Part shown: positions 7,098-12,831 of the stretch, in pieces
Layout: every line of letters begins with the position of its first letter
Numbering within the stretch: the first letter of the stretch is position 1
Assembly (NCBI GenBank): GCA_002293475.1
Contig: DBDG01000010.1
Coordinates: 1-12,831 of the forward strand
Direction of reading: 5' to 3'
DNA length: 12,831 nt
Source of the DNA: Lachnospiraceae bacterium UBA938
GTDB taxonomy: Bacteria > Bacillota > Clostridia > Lachnospirales > Lachnospiraceae
The notes under the pieces: model-generated
Database searches by the model: none
The model's input: the letters and a program-made list of their open reading frames with translations, nothing else
Told to the model about the DNA's origin: nothing
Program-made: the position numbers and the translations under genes

Positions 7098-8012
7098 ATG
7101 TTAAATCATGATATTTATGAATATATACAGAAGATCGTTCCGCCGGAGGATGTCATGCGGAACGAACCGCTGAAAAAGCATACGACCTTCCGGGTGGGCG
7201 GCGAAGCAGAAGTCCTTATTAAGATCAGTCAGAGAGAACAGTTGCTACGTCTGGTTCCTTTCTTTAAGAAATTAGAGATCGATTTTTTTATCATAGGTAA
7301 CGGCAGTAATGTCTTGGTAAGCGATAAAGGCTATCAAGGGGTTGTTTTGCAGATTGGCGAGCGGATGGATGAGGTAAGCGTGGACGGAAACCGCATTACC
7401 GTTCAGGCGGGAGCCCTAATGTCGAAAACAGCGGCAATTGCCATGGATCATAACCTTGCCGGGATGGAATTTGCTTCCGGCATACCCGGAACAGTCGGCG
7501 GCGGCATTATGATGAATGCCGGTGCCTACGGTGGCGAGATGGAACAGATAACGGAATCTGTCCTGATTATGGATGAAGCCGGCGAACTGATGGAATTGAA
7601 CCATGACACCATGGAATTTGGCTACCGTACCAGCGTGGTCAAGAACAGGCCTTATATCGTACTGGAGGCAGTGCTTGGGTTACAGCCCGGCGACGCCGAA
7701 GAGATCAGGGCTAAAATGAAACGGTTTGCAGCAGAGCGCCGGGAAAAACAGCCGCTGGAATATCCCAGCGCGGGAAGCACCTTTAAGCGTCCCGACGGGC
7801 ACTATGCCGGCAAGCTGATCATGGATGCGGGGATGCGCGGATTTCGGATCGGCGGTGCCTGCGTATCTGAAAAGCACTGCGGCTTTGTGATTAACCGGGG
7901 GAATGCTACGGCAGCTGATATCTTGGAGGTCATCAAAGAGGTTCAGGACAGAGTCTATGAACGTTTCGATGTTATCCTTGAACAGGAAGTGGTCTGTCTG
8001 GGGGAATTTTAA
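7098..8012 (+). CDS. murB: UDP-N-acetylenolpyruvoylglucosamine reductase MurB
   Basis: FAD enzyme of peptidoglycan synthesis: with NADPH it reduces UDP-GlcNAc-enolpyruvate to UDP-MurNAc in the cytoplasm. From the ATG at 7098 the protein has 304 residues, usual for the short (type II) MurB. Visible motifs: FRVGG near the N-terminus, FAD-binding GNGSNVLVSD and GIPGTVGGGIMMNAGAYGGE, the YRTS Arg177, proton-donor Ser227 in SAGSTFKRP, and Glu297 in LEQEV. An upstream in-frame ATG at 7032 would overlap glcK by 62 bp and add 22 residues unlike MurB. The 7098 start has GGGGAG (7084-7089) at 8 nt and lies 4 nt after the glcK stop, so it is chosen. Its place after glcK and before rapZ is common in clostridia. 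Confidence 0.96.
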   Translation: MLNHDIYEYIQKIVPPEDVMRNEPLKKHTTFRVGGEAEVLIKISQREQLLRLVPFFKKLEIDFFIIGNGSNVLVSDKGYQGVVLQIGERMDEVSVDGNRITVQAGALMSKTAAIAMDHNLAGMEFASGIPGTVGGGIMMNAGAYGGEMEQITESVLIMDEAGELMELNHDTMEFGYRTSVVKNRPYIVLEAVLGLQPGDAEEIRAKMKRFAAERREKQPLEYPSAGSTFKRPDGHYAGKLIMDAGMRGFRIGGACVSEKHCGFVINRGNATAADILEVIKEVQDRVYERFDVILEQEVVCLGEF

Positions 8013-8051
8013 TAAGCTAAATGACATGCTCTAACAGAAGGAGGAACCGGT

Positions 8052-8915
8052 TTGAGATTTGTCATAGTAACCGGAATGAGCGGCGCCGGTAAGCTGACGG
8101 CTCATAAAATGCTGGAAGACATCGGTTTTTATTGTGTGGATAATCTGCCCGTACCGCTGATCGAAAAGTTTATTGAACTAATTGACGAGCCGAATAGTGA
8201 AATCACCAAAGCGGCATTAGGACTGGACGTCCGTGCCGACCAGTCTTTTGAAGATGCGCAGAAAGTCCTGGAGCAGCTTAAAGATAACGGCCATAAATTT
8301 GAGATTCTCTTTATGGACTGCAGTGAAAGCGTTCTGGTGAAACGCTATAAAGAATCGCGCCGGATGCACCCGCTTTCGCCGGAAGGCCGGGTTGAGGACG
8401 GAATTTTAAAGGAAAAGCAGATCTTAGAAGATATGAAACGCAAATCCAGCTATGTCATTGACACTTCCAACCTGCTGACAAGAGAATTGAAGGAAGAAAT
8501 CGACCGTATTTTTAACCGCGACGGTGAGTATAATAGTCTCATAATTAATATCACGTCTTTTGGATTTAAACATGGGATTCCGGCCGATGCCGACTTAATT
8601 TTTGACGTAAGGTTTTTGCCGAATCCTTTTTATATTGATGAGCTGAAGCATCAGACTGGAAATGATGCCGGGGTTCAGGAATATGTTATGGGGTTTCTGG
8701 AAGCGGGACTGTTCTTGAAAAAACTGACTGACATGGTTAATTTCTTGATACCCGGATATGTAAAAGAAGGAAAATATCAGCTGATTATCGGGATCGGCTG
8801 CACCGGCGGGAAGCATCGCAGCGTGACCCTTGCCAATGAATTGTACAAGCGATTGAAGGATAAGGGCAGTTATGGCTTAAAGATATTCCACCGAGACCTG
8901 AGTCAGGGGAGGTAA
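8052..8915 (+). CDS. rapZ: RapZ/YvcJ-family nucleotide-binding protein with altered P-loop
   Basis: 287-residue RapZ-like P-loop protein. In Escherichia coli RapZ guides decay of the GlmZ small RNA that controls glucosamine-6-phosphate synthase; in Bacillus YvcJ binds and hydrolyses ATP/GTP. Which role applies here is unknown. Visible: N-terminal Walker A GMSGAGKL (8-15), the following LEDIGFYCVDNLPVPL, the RRMHPLSP motif, and the C-terminal GCTGGKHRSV (249-258) and FHRDL. The residue after the P-loop Lys is Leu15 (codon CTG), where the family has Ser or Thr, which normally helps bind magnesium. The start is TTG at 8052, with GAAGGAGG ending 6 nt upstream. The gene follows murB by 39 nt and precedes whiA by 3 nt, with the whiA ribosome binding site inside its last codons. 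Confidence 0.95.
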   Translation: MRFVIVTGMSGAGKLTAHKMLEDIGFYCVDNLPVPLIEKFIELIDEPNSEITKAALGLDVRADQSFEDAQKVLEQLKDNGHKFEILFMDCSESVLVKRYKESRRMHPLSPEGRVEDGILKEKQILEDMKRKSSYVIDTSNLLTRELKEEIDRIFNRDGEYNSLIINITSFGFKHGIPADADLIFDVRFLPNPFYIDELKHQTGNDAGVQEYVMGFLEAGLFLKKLTDMVNFLIPGYVKEGKYQLIIGIGCTGGKHRSVTLANELYKRLKDKGSYGLKIFHRDLSQGR

Positions 8916-8918
8916 GCA

Positions 8919-9824
8919 ATGTCTTTTTCTTCAAAAGTGAAAGAAGAACTGGCGACGGTAATCCCTACTGGCCGGCATTGCCAGTTAGCCGAGCTGGCGG
9001 CCATCATCCGCTTATGTGCCAAGGTGGAATATCGTGCAAACGGTGAAGCCAGGATGGAGTTACAGACAGAAAATGAACTGATTATCAGAAAGTACTTTAC
9101 TTTATTAAGAAAAGCATTTATTATAAATACGGATGTCAGTAAGGTGCTTCAGGCAATCCGGCTATATCCGGACAGCGGATCGGAACCTGACCCGAAGGGA
9201 ACTGTCAGTTCCCTTCTGATCAGAAACACCTGCTGCAAGAGAGCGTATCTCAGAGGTGTCTTCATCTGTATCGGTTCCATGAGCGATCCGAAGAAAAATT
9301 ACCACTTGGAGTTTGTCTGCAGCTGTGAAGAACAGGCGGATCAGCTGTTAGAGATAATGAACAGCTTCCATCTGGAAGGAAAAAGCATCGTTCGTAAGAA
9401 GAACCATATTGTTTATGTTAAAGAAGGTTCTGGGATAGCGGATCTGCTTAATATAATTGGAGCGCATCATTCCCTGATGGATCTGGAGAACCTGCGGATT
9501 GAAAAAGAGGTCAGGAATTCGGTCAACCGCCAGGTGAACTGTGAAACAGCCAATATTGGAAAAACAGTTACGGCGGCTTCTAGGCAGATAGAAGATATTA
9601 TTTTAATAAAAGAGCGGTACGGTTTTGGAAACCTGCCGGACAACTTACGTGAGATGGCCGAGATCAGATTGGAATATCCTGAAAGTTCATTAAAGGAATT
9701 GGGCGGGATTTTAAATCCGCCGGTAGGAAAGTCTGGTGTGAACCACCGGTTAAGGAAACTGAGTGAATTGGCCGATAAACTGAAAGAGCAGTTCCGTTTT
9801 AAGAAGGAGGAAGAAGATGGTTGA
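8919..9824 (+). CDS. whiA: DNA-binding protein WhiA
   Basis: 301-residue WhiA: a degenerate LAGLIDADG homing-endonuclease-like N-terminal part joined to a C-terminal helix-turn-helix. In Streptomyces it is a sporulation regulator; in Bacillus (YvcL) it affects cell division and chromosome segregation. Visible: opening MSFSSKVKEEL, the LAGLIDADG-like helix in RAYLRGVFICIGSMSDP with YHLEFVC after it, and a C-terminal helix-turn-helix region of about 225-290 containing LKELGGILNPPVGKSGVNHRL. Endonuclease-type acidic residues are not obvious, as expected for a non-nuclease. GGGGAGG (8906-8912) lies 6 nt before the ATG. The last 8 bases overlap the start of the HPr-like gene, pointing to translational coupling. 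Confidence 0.95.
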   Translation: MSFSSKVKEELATVIPTGRHCQLAELAAIIRLCAKVEYRANGEARMELQTENELIIRKYFTLLRKAFIINTDVSKVLQAIRLYPDSGSEPDPKGTVSSLLIRNTCCKRAYLRGVFICIGSMSDPKKNYHLEFVCSCEEQADQLLEIMNSFHLEGKSIVRKKNHIVYVKEGSGIADLLNIIGAHHSLMDLENLRIEKEVRNSVNRQVNCETANIGKTVTAASRQIEDIILIKERYGFGNLPDNLREMAEIRLEYPESSLKELGGILNPPVGKSGVNHRLRKLSELADKLKEQFRFKKEEEDG

Positions 9825-10068
9825 AAAAGCTATGGTAGTTGGTCTGGAAAGCGGTCAGGAAGCAAGACCTATTGCAGTTCTGGTTCAGATTGCAAGTAAG
9901 TATGAAAGCACTGTCTATATTATCTCGGGCAATAAGAAAGTAAATGCCAAGAGCATAATGGGTATGATGGGCATAGGCATTATAAGCGGAGAGAGCGTAA
10001 CGGTTGTTACCGAAGGAAGCGACGAAGCAGAGGCCGCCGAAGAGATTGCTAAATATTTGCAGGCTTGA
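9817..10068 (+). CDS. HPr-like protein lacking His15 (Crh-like)
   Basis: 83-residue HPr-fold protein. HPr carries phosphate from enzyme I to sugar-specific PTS proteins through His15, and is phosphorylated on Ser46 for CcpA-linked carbon control. Here the His15 site reads GQEARP, so residue 15 is Glu, while Arg17 is kept. The regulatory region NAKSIMGMM puts a Ser exactly at 46. PTS phosphotransfer through this protein is therefore not expected, but Ser46 regulation is possible. Bacillus Crh, encoded just after whiA, has the same design with Gln15, and the position here matches. A strong AAGGAGG lies upstream inside whiA, and the ATG overlaps the whiA end by 8 bp. The alternative is a divergent HPr of unknown partner. 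It is the last gene of the cluster, followed by a terminator. Confidence 0.92.
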   Translation: MVEKAMVVGLESGQEARPIAVLVQIASKYESTVYIISGNKKVNAKSIMGMMGIGIISGESVTVVTEGSDEAEAAEEIAKYLQA

Positions 10069-10100
10069 CTATTTTGATATTATATGAGGACAATAAGATT

Positions 10101-10133
10101 CAGAGATAGCGGAGGCTATCTCTGATTGTTTTT
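10101..10133 (+). terminator. Intrinsic terminator of the glcK-to-HPr-like cluster
   Basis: CAGAGATAGC (10101-10110) and GCTATCTCTG (10115-10124) form a perfect 10-bp stem with a GGAG loop, extended by one T-A pair, followed by ATTGTTTTT. It lies 33 nt after the HPr-like stop. It may also weakly serve the convergent transporter gene, though the minus-strand T-tract is poor. Confidence 0.9.
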
Positions 10134-10158
10134 GAGAGTATAAGAATCGGAGCGCTTC

Positions 10159-11478
10159 TCAGGGTCTGCCGGTTTTTTGATATTTGTTTCCTATGCTCAG
10201 TATAATTAAGGCAAGAAGAAAGAGCAGGATAATAGAAAGGATGGAAAAAGAACTCCGTCCGGTAAGGCTTTTGGTAACGGAATACAGTAAAGGGCCGAGG
10301 ACGGCGGCAAATTTTCCAAAAATATCAAAGAAGCCAAAGAATTCGCCGGAGTTTTCCGGGGGTACCATCTGGCAGTAATAGGAACGGGAAACAGCCTGGA
10401 TGCCGCCCTGGACAGTGCCTACCATGAAAGCCAGCAGCCAGAACAATATACTGGCAGTACCGATGCTGAATAAATCTGTTTCAATCCCGAAACCCATGAT
10501 GAAACCGATAATACAGATCAGCAGGTATTCGCAGACGGCGGCCCGTATCATGTTAAGTGAGCCAAAGCGCCTAGTCAGGGAGGCAAACAATATTGAGCAG
10601 GGGAAAGCGACAAGCTGGGTTACGAGCAAGGCGAGGATCATGCTTGAAGAGTTAAGACCCAGCATGGTTCCATAAGCTGTGGACATGGTAATCACTGTGC
10701 CGACCCCGTCTATGTAGAAGAAATAAGCAATGATGAAATAAAGCATTTTCTTATTGGCAAAGATTTTTTTGGCGGTGCTTATGACAGAAGAAAATACGGA
10801 ACGGATAATATTTTGGGTTTTTTCTATTCCGTTGCGCTGACGGACATTCTTTAAAAAAGGAATAGTAAATACTGTCCACCATATTACGGTAATCATGACA
10901 GAGATCTTAACGGCGAGGGAAGTGCCTATGCCAAATTCTTCACCGAAGGTGATCAGGGCAATGCTGATTAAAAAGGGGATGGTGCTCCCGCCGATATAGC
11001 CGAAGGCATATCCATATCCGGATATCTTGTTCATCCGTTCTGGAGTAGTCACTTCCGATAGAAAACTGTCGTAGATCAGGCAGCTCCCCGAAAATCCCAC
11101 ATGTGATATGACGTAACCGCATAATAAAAAGATCCAGCTGTTGCTTATGGCACTGAAAAAGGTAAAGCTGATACCCAGTATCAGGAAGGCAACAAAGAGT
11201 TTCTTCCGGTATCCGATAAAATCGGATATCGCGCCCGCTACGGGAGCGAGTAAGGCCACAATGATCATGGCTACGGAAGTCCCGATCCCCCACCAGTAAT
11301 CGCCGGACTGTCCGGCACTGTTAGCGACAGTGGTAAAATAAATAGGAAATACTGCTGCCATCATGATCGTAGCATAAACCGAGTTTGCCCAGTCATACAT
11401 GATCCAGCTCTTTTCTTCGCGGGTCAGCTTAGGAGCAGTTTTAAACCGCCGGGGTTCCTGTACTTTGGTCTGTTCCAT
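10159..11478 (-). CDS. UMF1/Atg22-family major facilitator transporter
   Basis: 439-residue polytopic membrane protein with about 12 hydrophobic segments. It resembles the UMF1 (vacuole effluxer Atg22-like) branch of the major facilitator superfamily: the N-terminal signature YDWANSVYATIM follows a short charged tail, GAISDFIGYRKK is the loop 2-3 motif, and the second half carries VQGGIQAVSRSYYCQMVPP and GEFFGFFDIFGKFAAVLGP. The yeast relative exports amino acids from the vacuole; the bacterial substrates are mostly unknown, so none is assigned here. The ATG at 11478 has AAGGAGG (11484-11490) 5 nt upstream. It lies 57 bp after the phosphodiesterase gene on the same strand but has its own promoter, so the pair may be only partly co-transcribed. 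Confidence 0.9.
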   Translation of the reverse strand: MEQTKVQEPRRFKTAPKLTREEKSWIMYDWANSVYATIMMAAVFPIYFTTVANSAGQSGDYWWGIGTSVAMIIVALLAPVAGAISDFIGYRKKLFVAFLILGISFTFFSAISNSWIFLLCGYVISHVGFSGSCLIYDSFLSEVTTPERMNKISGYGYAFGYIGGSTIPFLISIALITFGEEFGIGTSLAVKISVMITVIWWTVFTIPFLKNVRQRNGIEKTQNIIRSVFSSVISTAKKIFANKKMLYFIIAYFFYIDGVGTVITMSTAYGTMLGLNSSSMILALLVTQLVAFPCSILFASLTRRFGSLNMIRAAVCEYLLICIIGFIMGFGIETDLFSIGTASILFWLLAFMVGTVQGGIQAVSRSYYCQMVPPENSGEFFGFFDIFGKFAAVLGPLLYSVTKSLTGRSSFSILSIILLFLLALIILSIGNKYQKTGRP

Positions 11479-11488
11479 AGTTACCTCC

Positions 11489-11530
11489 TTATAATTCGTT
11501 TTATTATAATATAATTAGTTTTGTTATAAT
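11489..11530 (-). repeat. Repeated ATTATAA motifs in the transporter leader/promoter
   Basis: On the plus strand GTTTTATTATAAT (11498-11510) and GTTTTGTTATAAT (11518-11530) are 20-bp-spaced direct repeats with one mismatch, each followed by a similar ATTAG-ending stretch. A third TTATAAT lies at 11489-11495 beside the ribosome binding site. The 20-bp spacing is about two helical turns, which would suit cooperative regulator binding. AT-rich low complexity is the simple alternative. Confidence 0.4.
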
Positions 11531-11551
11531 CATCATTAGTTATTTAAGCAA
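11523..11551 (-). promoter_or_regulatory. Predicted sigma-A promoter of the transporter gene
   Basis: On the minus strand TTGCTT (11546-11551) and TATAAC (11523-11528) have a 17-bp spacer. The -35 box lies inside the last codons of the upstream phosphodiesterase gene. Further TATAAT-like boxes downstream (11500-11510 area) could give alternative starts. Confidence 0.5.
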
Positions 11552-12690
11552 GAAGCCACCAAAGGGGCAATGTCTAACAGGCTTCCCCCTCGGGAAGTAC
11601 TGCCGGGGGTAAAGCTTTTTCCCCTAGCCATATAAAAAACTTTATAATCAGGCATATCAAGGGGATAGCCGTGGGTGGCCTTTTCTTTTGAAGGGGCAGC
11701 CTCATAGCAGTAGCCGGCTGTGGCACAATAACCAAATGAAACATCTTTGTGGCCGGATACCTGCATCTCTTTAGGACTTAAAAAGCGTCGGAAGCCTTCG
11801 CTCTGGGCAATCATTGCTTGGACTTCGTTGATCTGGGAAGGGGAAAGCCTGCCGGCATGAAAGAACGCAGAACCGCCGCTACATTCGATATAACAGCCGT
11901 ATTCACCCGAACGATAGAAGCCGTTTTCCTGAGATAAAAGGTTCAGGGACAGCAGTATTTTATTGGGTTCTATGACGGTATGGACGTCAATCTGGCTGTG
12001 GTCGGAAAAGATGAGAATGTCTTCGTCATCGCCGACGGCTTCAAGCAGTAAGGCTAGGTTGTGATCCAGTGACGCCATGGCGGCAGCCGTCCCGTCACTG
12101 TTTTGGCCGTGCAGATGGCAGAGCGTATCATAAGCAGTCAGATGGATCAGGGCAAGTCCGGGGCGGTATTTTCTGATAATATCCGTCATGCAGGAGGTGG
12201 CAAAGTTGTCCAGATCAGGCTGACGGATGCCGTTCAGCTTCTTACGGTGGCGGAGAAACAGGTTAAGCTGCAGGAGTTTGCTGCCGGCTTTCAGGCTGGT
12301 TATGATCTGGCTTTTGCCGGGCTGAGCCAAGACTTCCGGGATGTTGTAGCGTATTGTTTTGGAGCCGGCGGTAACAGGCCAGAAAACGGCAGCTGTTTCA
12401 ATACCGGATTCAAAGGCGGACTGCCAGATAGTTTTGGCCCGGATATCTGCCTCGCGGGAGTTCCAGACGGGGTGAGGCGACGGAAACGGTTTTGTGTTGG
12501 CGATGATGCCGTGAACATCGGGGTTGACGCCGGTCGCAACGGAAGTGTGGATCGGGTAGGTGTTGCTTAGGAAAACAGTAGAGACGTCACGAAATATGGC
12601 GGCTTGCTGAGCAAAAGAAGCGATGGCGGGATATTCGGTCAGGCGTCCAAACTCACTGTCGCCTATGGCATCGAAACTGATTATGAGCAT
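11536..12690 (-). CDS. Alkaline-phosphatase-superfamily phosphodiesterase (NPP type)
   Basis: 384-residue two-metal phosphatase/phosphodiesterase of the type I phosphodiesterase/nucleotide pyrophosphatase family. The full metal and nucleophile set is visible: Asp7 (FDAIGD), nucleophile Thr44 (NTYPIHTSVATG), Asp188 and His192 (YDTLCHLHG), Asp230-His231 (FSDHS) and His340 (THGYPLD). This pattern fits cleavage of phosphodiester or phosphoanhydride bonds with zinc-like metals; the substrate cannot be told. No signal peptide or membrane segment is seen, so it is probably cytoplasmic, unlike many eukaryotic NPPs. The ATG at 12690 has AGGAG (12698-12702) 7 nt upstream, and the motif at Asp7 requires an early start. 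It is followed by a transporter on the same strand. I see no terminator hairpin between the two genes. Confidence 0.9.
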   Translation of the reverse strand: MLIISFDAIGDSEFGRLTEYPAIASFAQQAAIFRDVSTVFLSNTYPIHTSVATGVNPDVHGIIANTKPFPSPHPVWNSREADIRAKTIWQSAFESGIETAAVFWPVTAGSKTIRYNIPEVLAQPGKSQIITSLKAGSKLLQLNLFLRHRKKLNGIRQPDLDNFATSCMTDIIRKYRPGLALIHLTAYDTLCHLHGQNSDGTAAAMASLDHNLALLLEAVGDDEDILIFSDHSQIDVHTVIEPNKILLSLNLLSQENGFYRSGEYGCYIECSGGSAFFHAGRLSPSQINEVQAMIAQSEGFRRFLSPKEMQVSGHKDVSFGYCATAGYCYEAAPSKEKATHGYPLDMPDYKVFYMARGKSFTPGSTSRGGSLLDIAPLVASCLNN

Positions 12691-12754
12691 ATGGGGGCTC
12701 CTGTTTTACTGACATGCGGAGTAATGATGGAAGCGTAAAAAATAAGTCAAGATT

Positions 12755-12783
12755 ATCATATCATAAGTGTTGGGGTTTAACAA
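12755..12783 (-). promoter_or_regulatory. Predicted sigma-A promoter of the phosphodiesterase gene
   Basis: On the minus strand TTGTTA (12778-12783) and TATGAT (12755-12760) are separated by 17 bp. The start would fall near 12748, leaving a leader of about 58 nt. A competing -35-like TTGACT occurs at 12745-12750 but lacks a good -10 partner. Confidence 0.55.
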
Positions 12784-12797
12784 TGAATTTTATTATA

Positions 12798-12818
12798 GAA
12801 TTATTTTCGCTGTAAGCT
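12798..12818. repeat. Right copy of the 21-bp inverted repeat
   Basis: This is the exact reverse complement of bases 1-21. Read on the minus strand it lies 14 bp upstream of the phosphodiesterase -35 box, the same orientation relative to its downstream gene as the left copy has to ftsH. Confidence 0.8.
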
Positions 12819-12828
12819 GTTTTCGCTG
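12804..12828. repeat. Two direct copies of TTTTCGCTG with a 16-bp period
   Basis: TTTTCGCTG occurs at 12804-12812 and 12820-12828, giving a 16-bp period and the unit TTTTCGCTGTAAGCTG. The second copy is followed by AAA at the window edge, and bases 1-15 hold the same unit inverted. This suggests a tandem or dispersed repeat that continues beyond both ends. Confidence 0.6.
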
Positions 12829-12831
12829 AAA

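Noticed and set aside
12103..12570. Plus-strand open frame opposite the phosphodiesterase gene
   Set aside because: It is antisense to a protein with a complete set of catalytic residues and shows no motif of its own.
1..12818. Edge inverted repeats as terminal repeats of a transposon
   Set aside because: No transposase, recombinase or cargo-type gene lies between them; all enclosed genes are core metabolism, repair or envelope functions.

Overview
The window reads as a chromosomal housekeeping segment from a low-to-mid GC member of the Firmicutes, most likely class Clostridia and possibly Lachnospiraceae. The basis is the FtsH with a Gly/Asn-rich N-terminus, the glcK-murB-rapZ-whiA-HPr-like gene string, strong AGGAGG ribosome binding sites, TTG starts and sigma-A type promoters with 17-bp spacers. 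The taxonomic call is inference from family resemblance; no 16S or other marker is present. I see no rRNA, tRNA, CRISPR array, insertion sequence, phage gene or defence system.

Layout. (1) Positions 1-154 hold a repeat, a promoter and a leader for ftsH, which encodes a membrane AAA+ zinc protease with an extra acidic tail built on a 7-residue repeat (155-2476, plus). (2) ftsH converges on a ROK-family sugar kinase/regulator homologue (2619-4010, minus, TTG start), with a symmetric terminator between them. (3) That ROK gene diverges from uvrC (4163-6028, plus). The uvrC promoter lies so close to the ATG that the mRNA is predicted to be leaderless. (4) A second ROK gene, probably glucokinase, starts the cluster glcK-murB-rapZ-whiA-HPr-like (6149-10068, plus). 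It has a near-consensus promoter in front and a strong hairpin terminator behind. (5) Two minus-strand genes follow: a UMF1/Atg22-like major facilitator transporter (10159-11478) and an alkaline-phosphatase-superfamily phosphodiesterase of the NPP type (11536-12690), each with its own promoter and ribosome binding site.

How the genes fit together. The central cluster joins glucose phosphorylation (glcK), peptidoglycan precursor synthesis (murB), a RapZ/YvcJ-type P-loop protein, the WhiA DNA-binding protein and an HPr homologue that keeps Ser46 but has Glu where HPr has His15. This resembles the Bacillus subtilis yvcJ-yvcK-whiA(yvcL)-crh cluster without yvcK, and suggests a link between carbon status and cell envelope growth. 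The RapZ P-loop reads GMSGAGKL, with Leu replacing the usual Ser/Thr.

The window edges are unusual. A perfect 21-bp sequence at positions 1-21 recurs inverted at 12798-12818, and a 9-bp core is repeated 16 bp further on at the right edge. Each copy sits just upstream of an outward-in promoter (ftsH on the left, the phosphodiesterase on the right). This could be a dispersed repeat at which an assembly broke or a shared upstream control element. No wholly new multi-gene system is evident. The points worth a second look are the edge repeats, the leaderless uvrC, the altered RapZ P-loop, the Glu15 HPr homologue, the FtsH tail repeats and the extra N-terminal domain of the first ROK protein.
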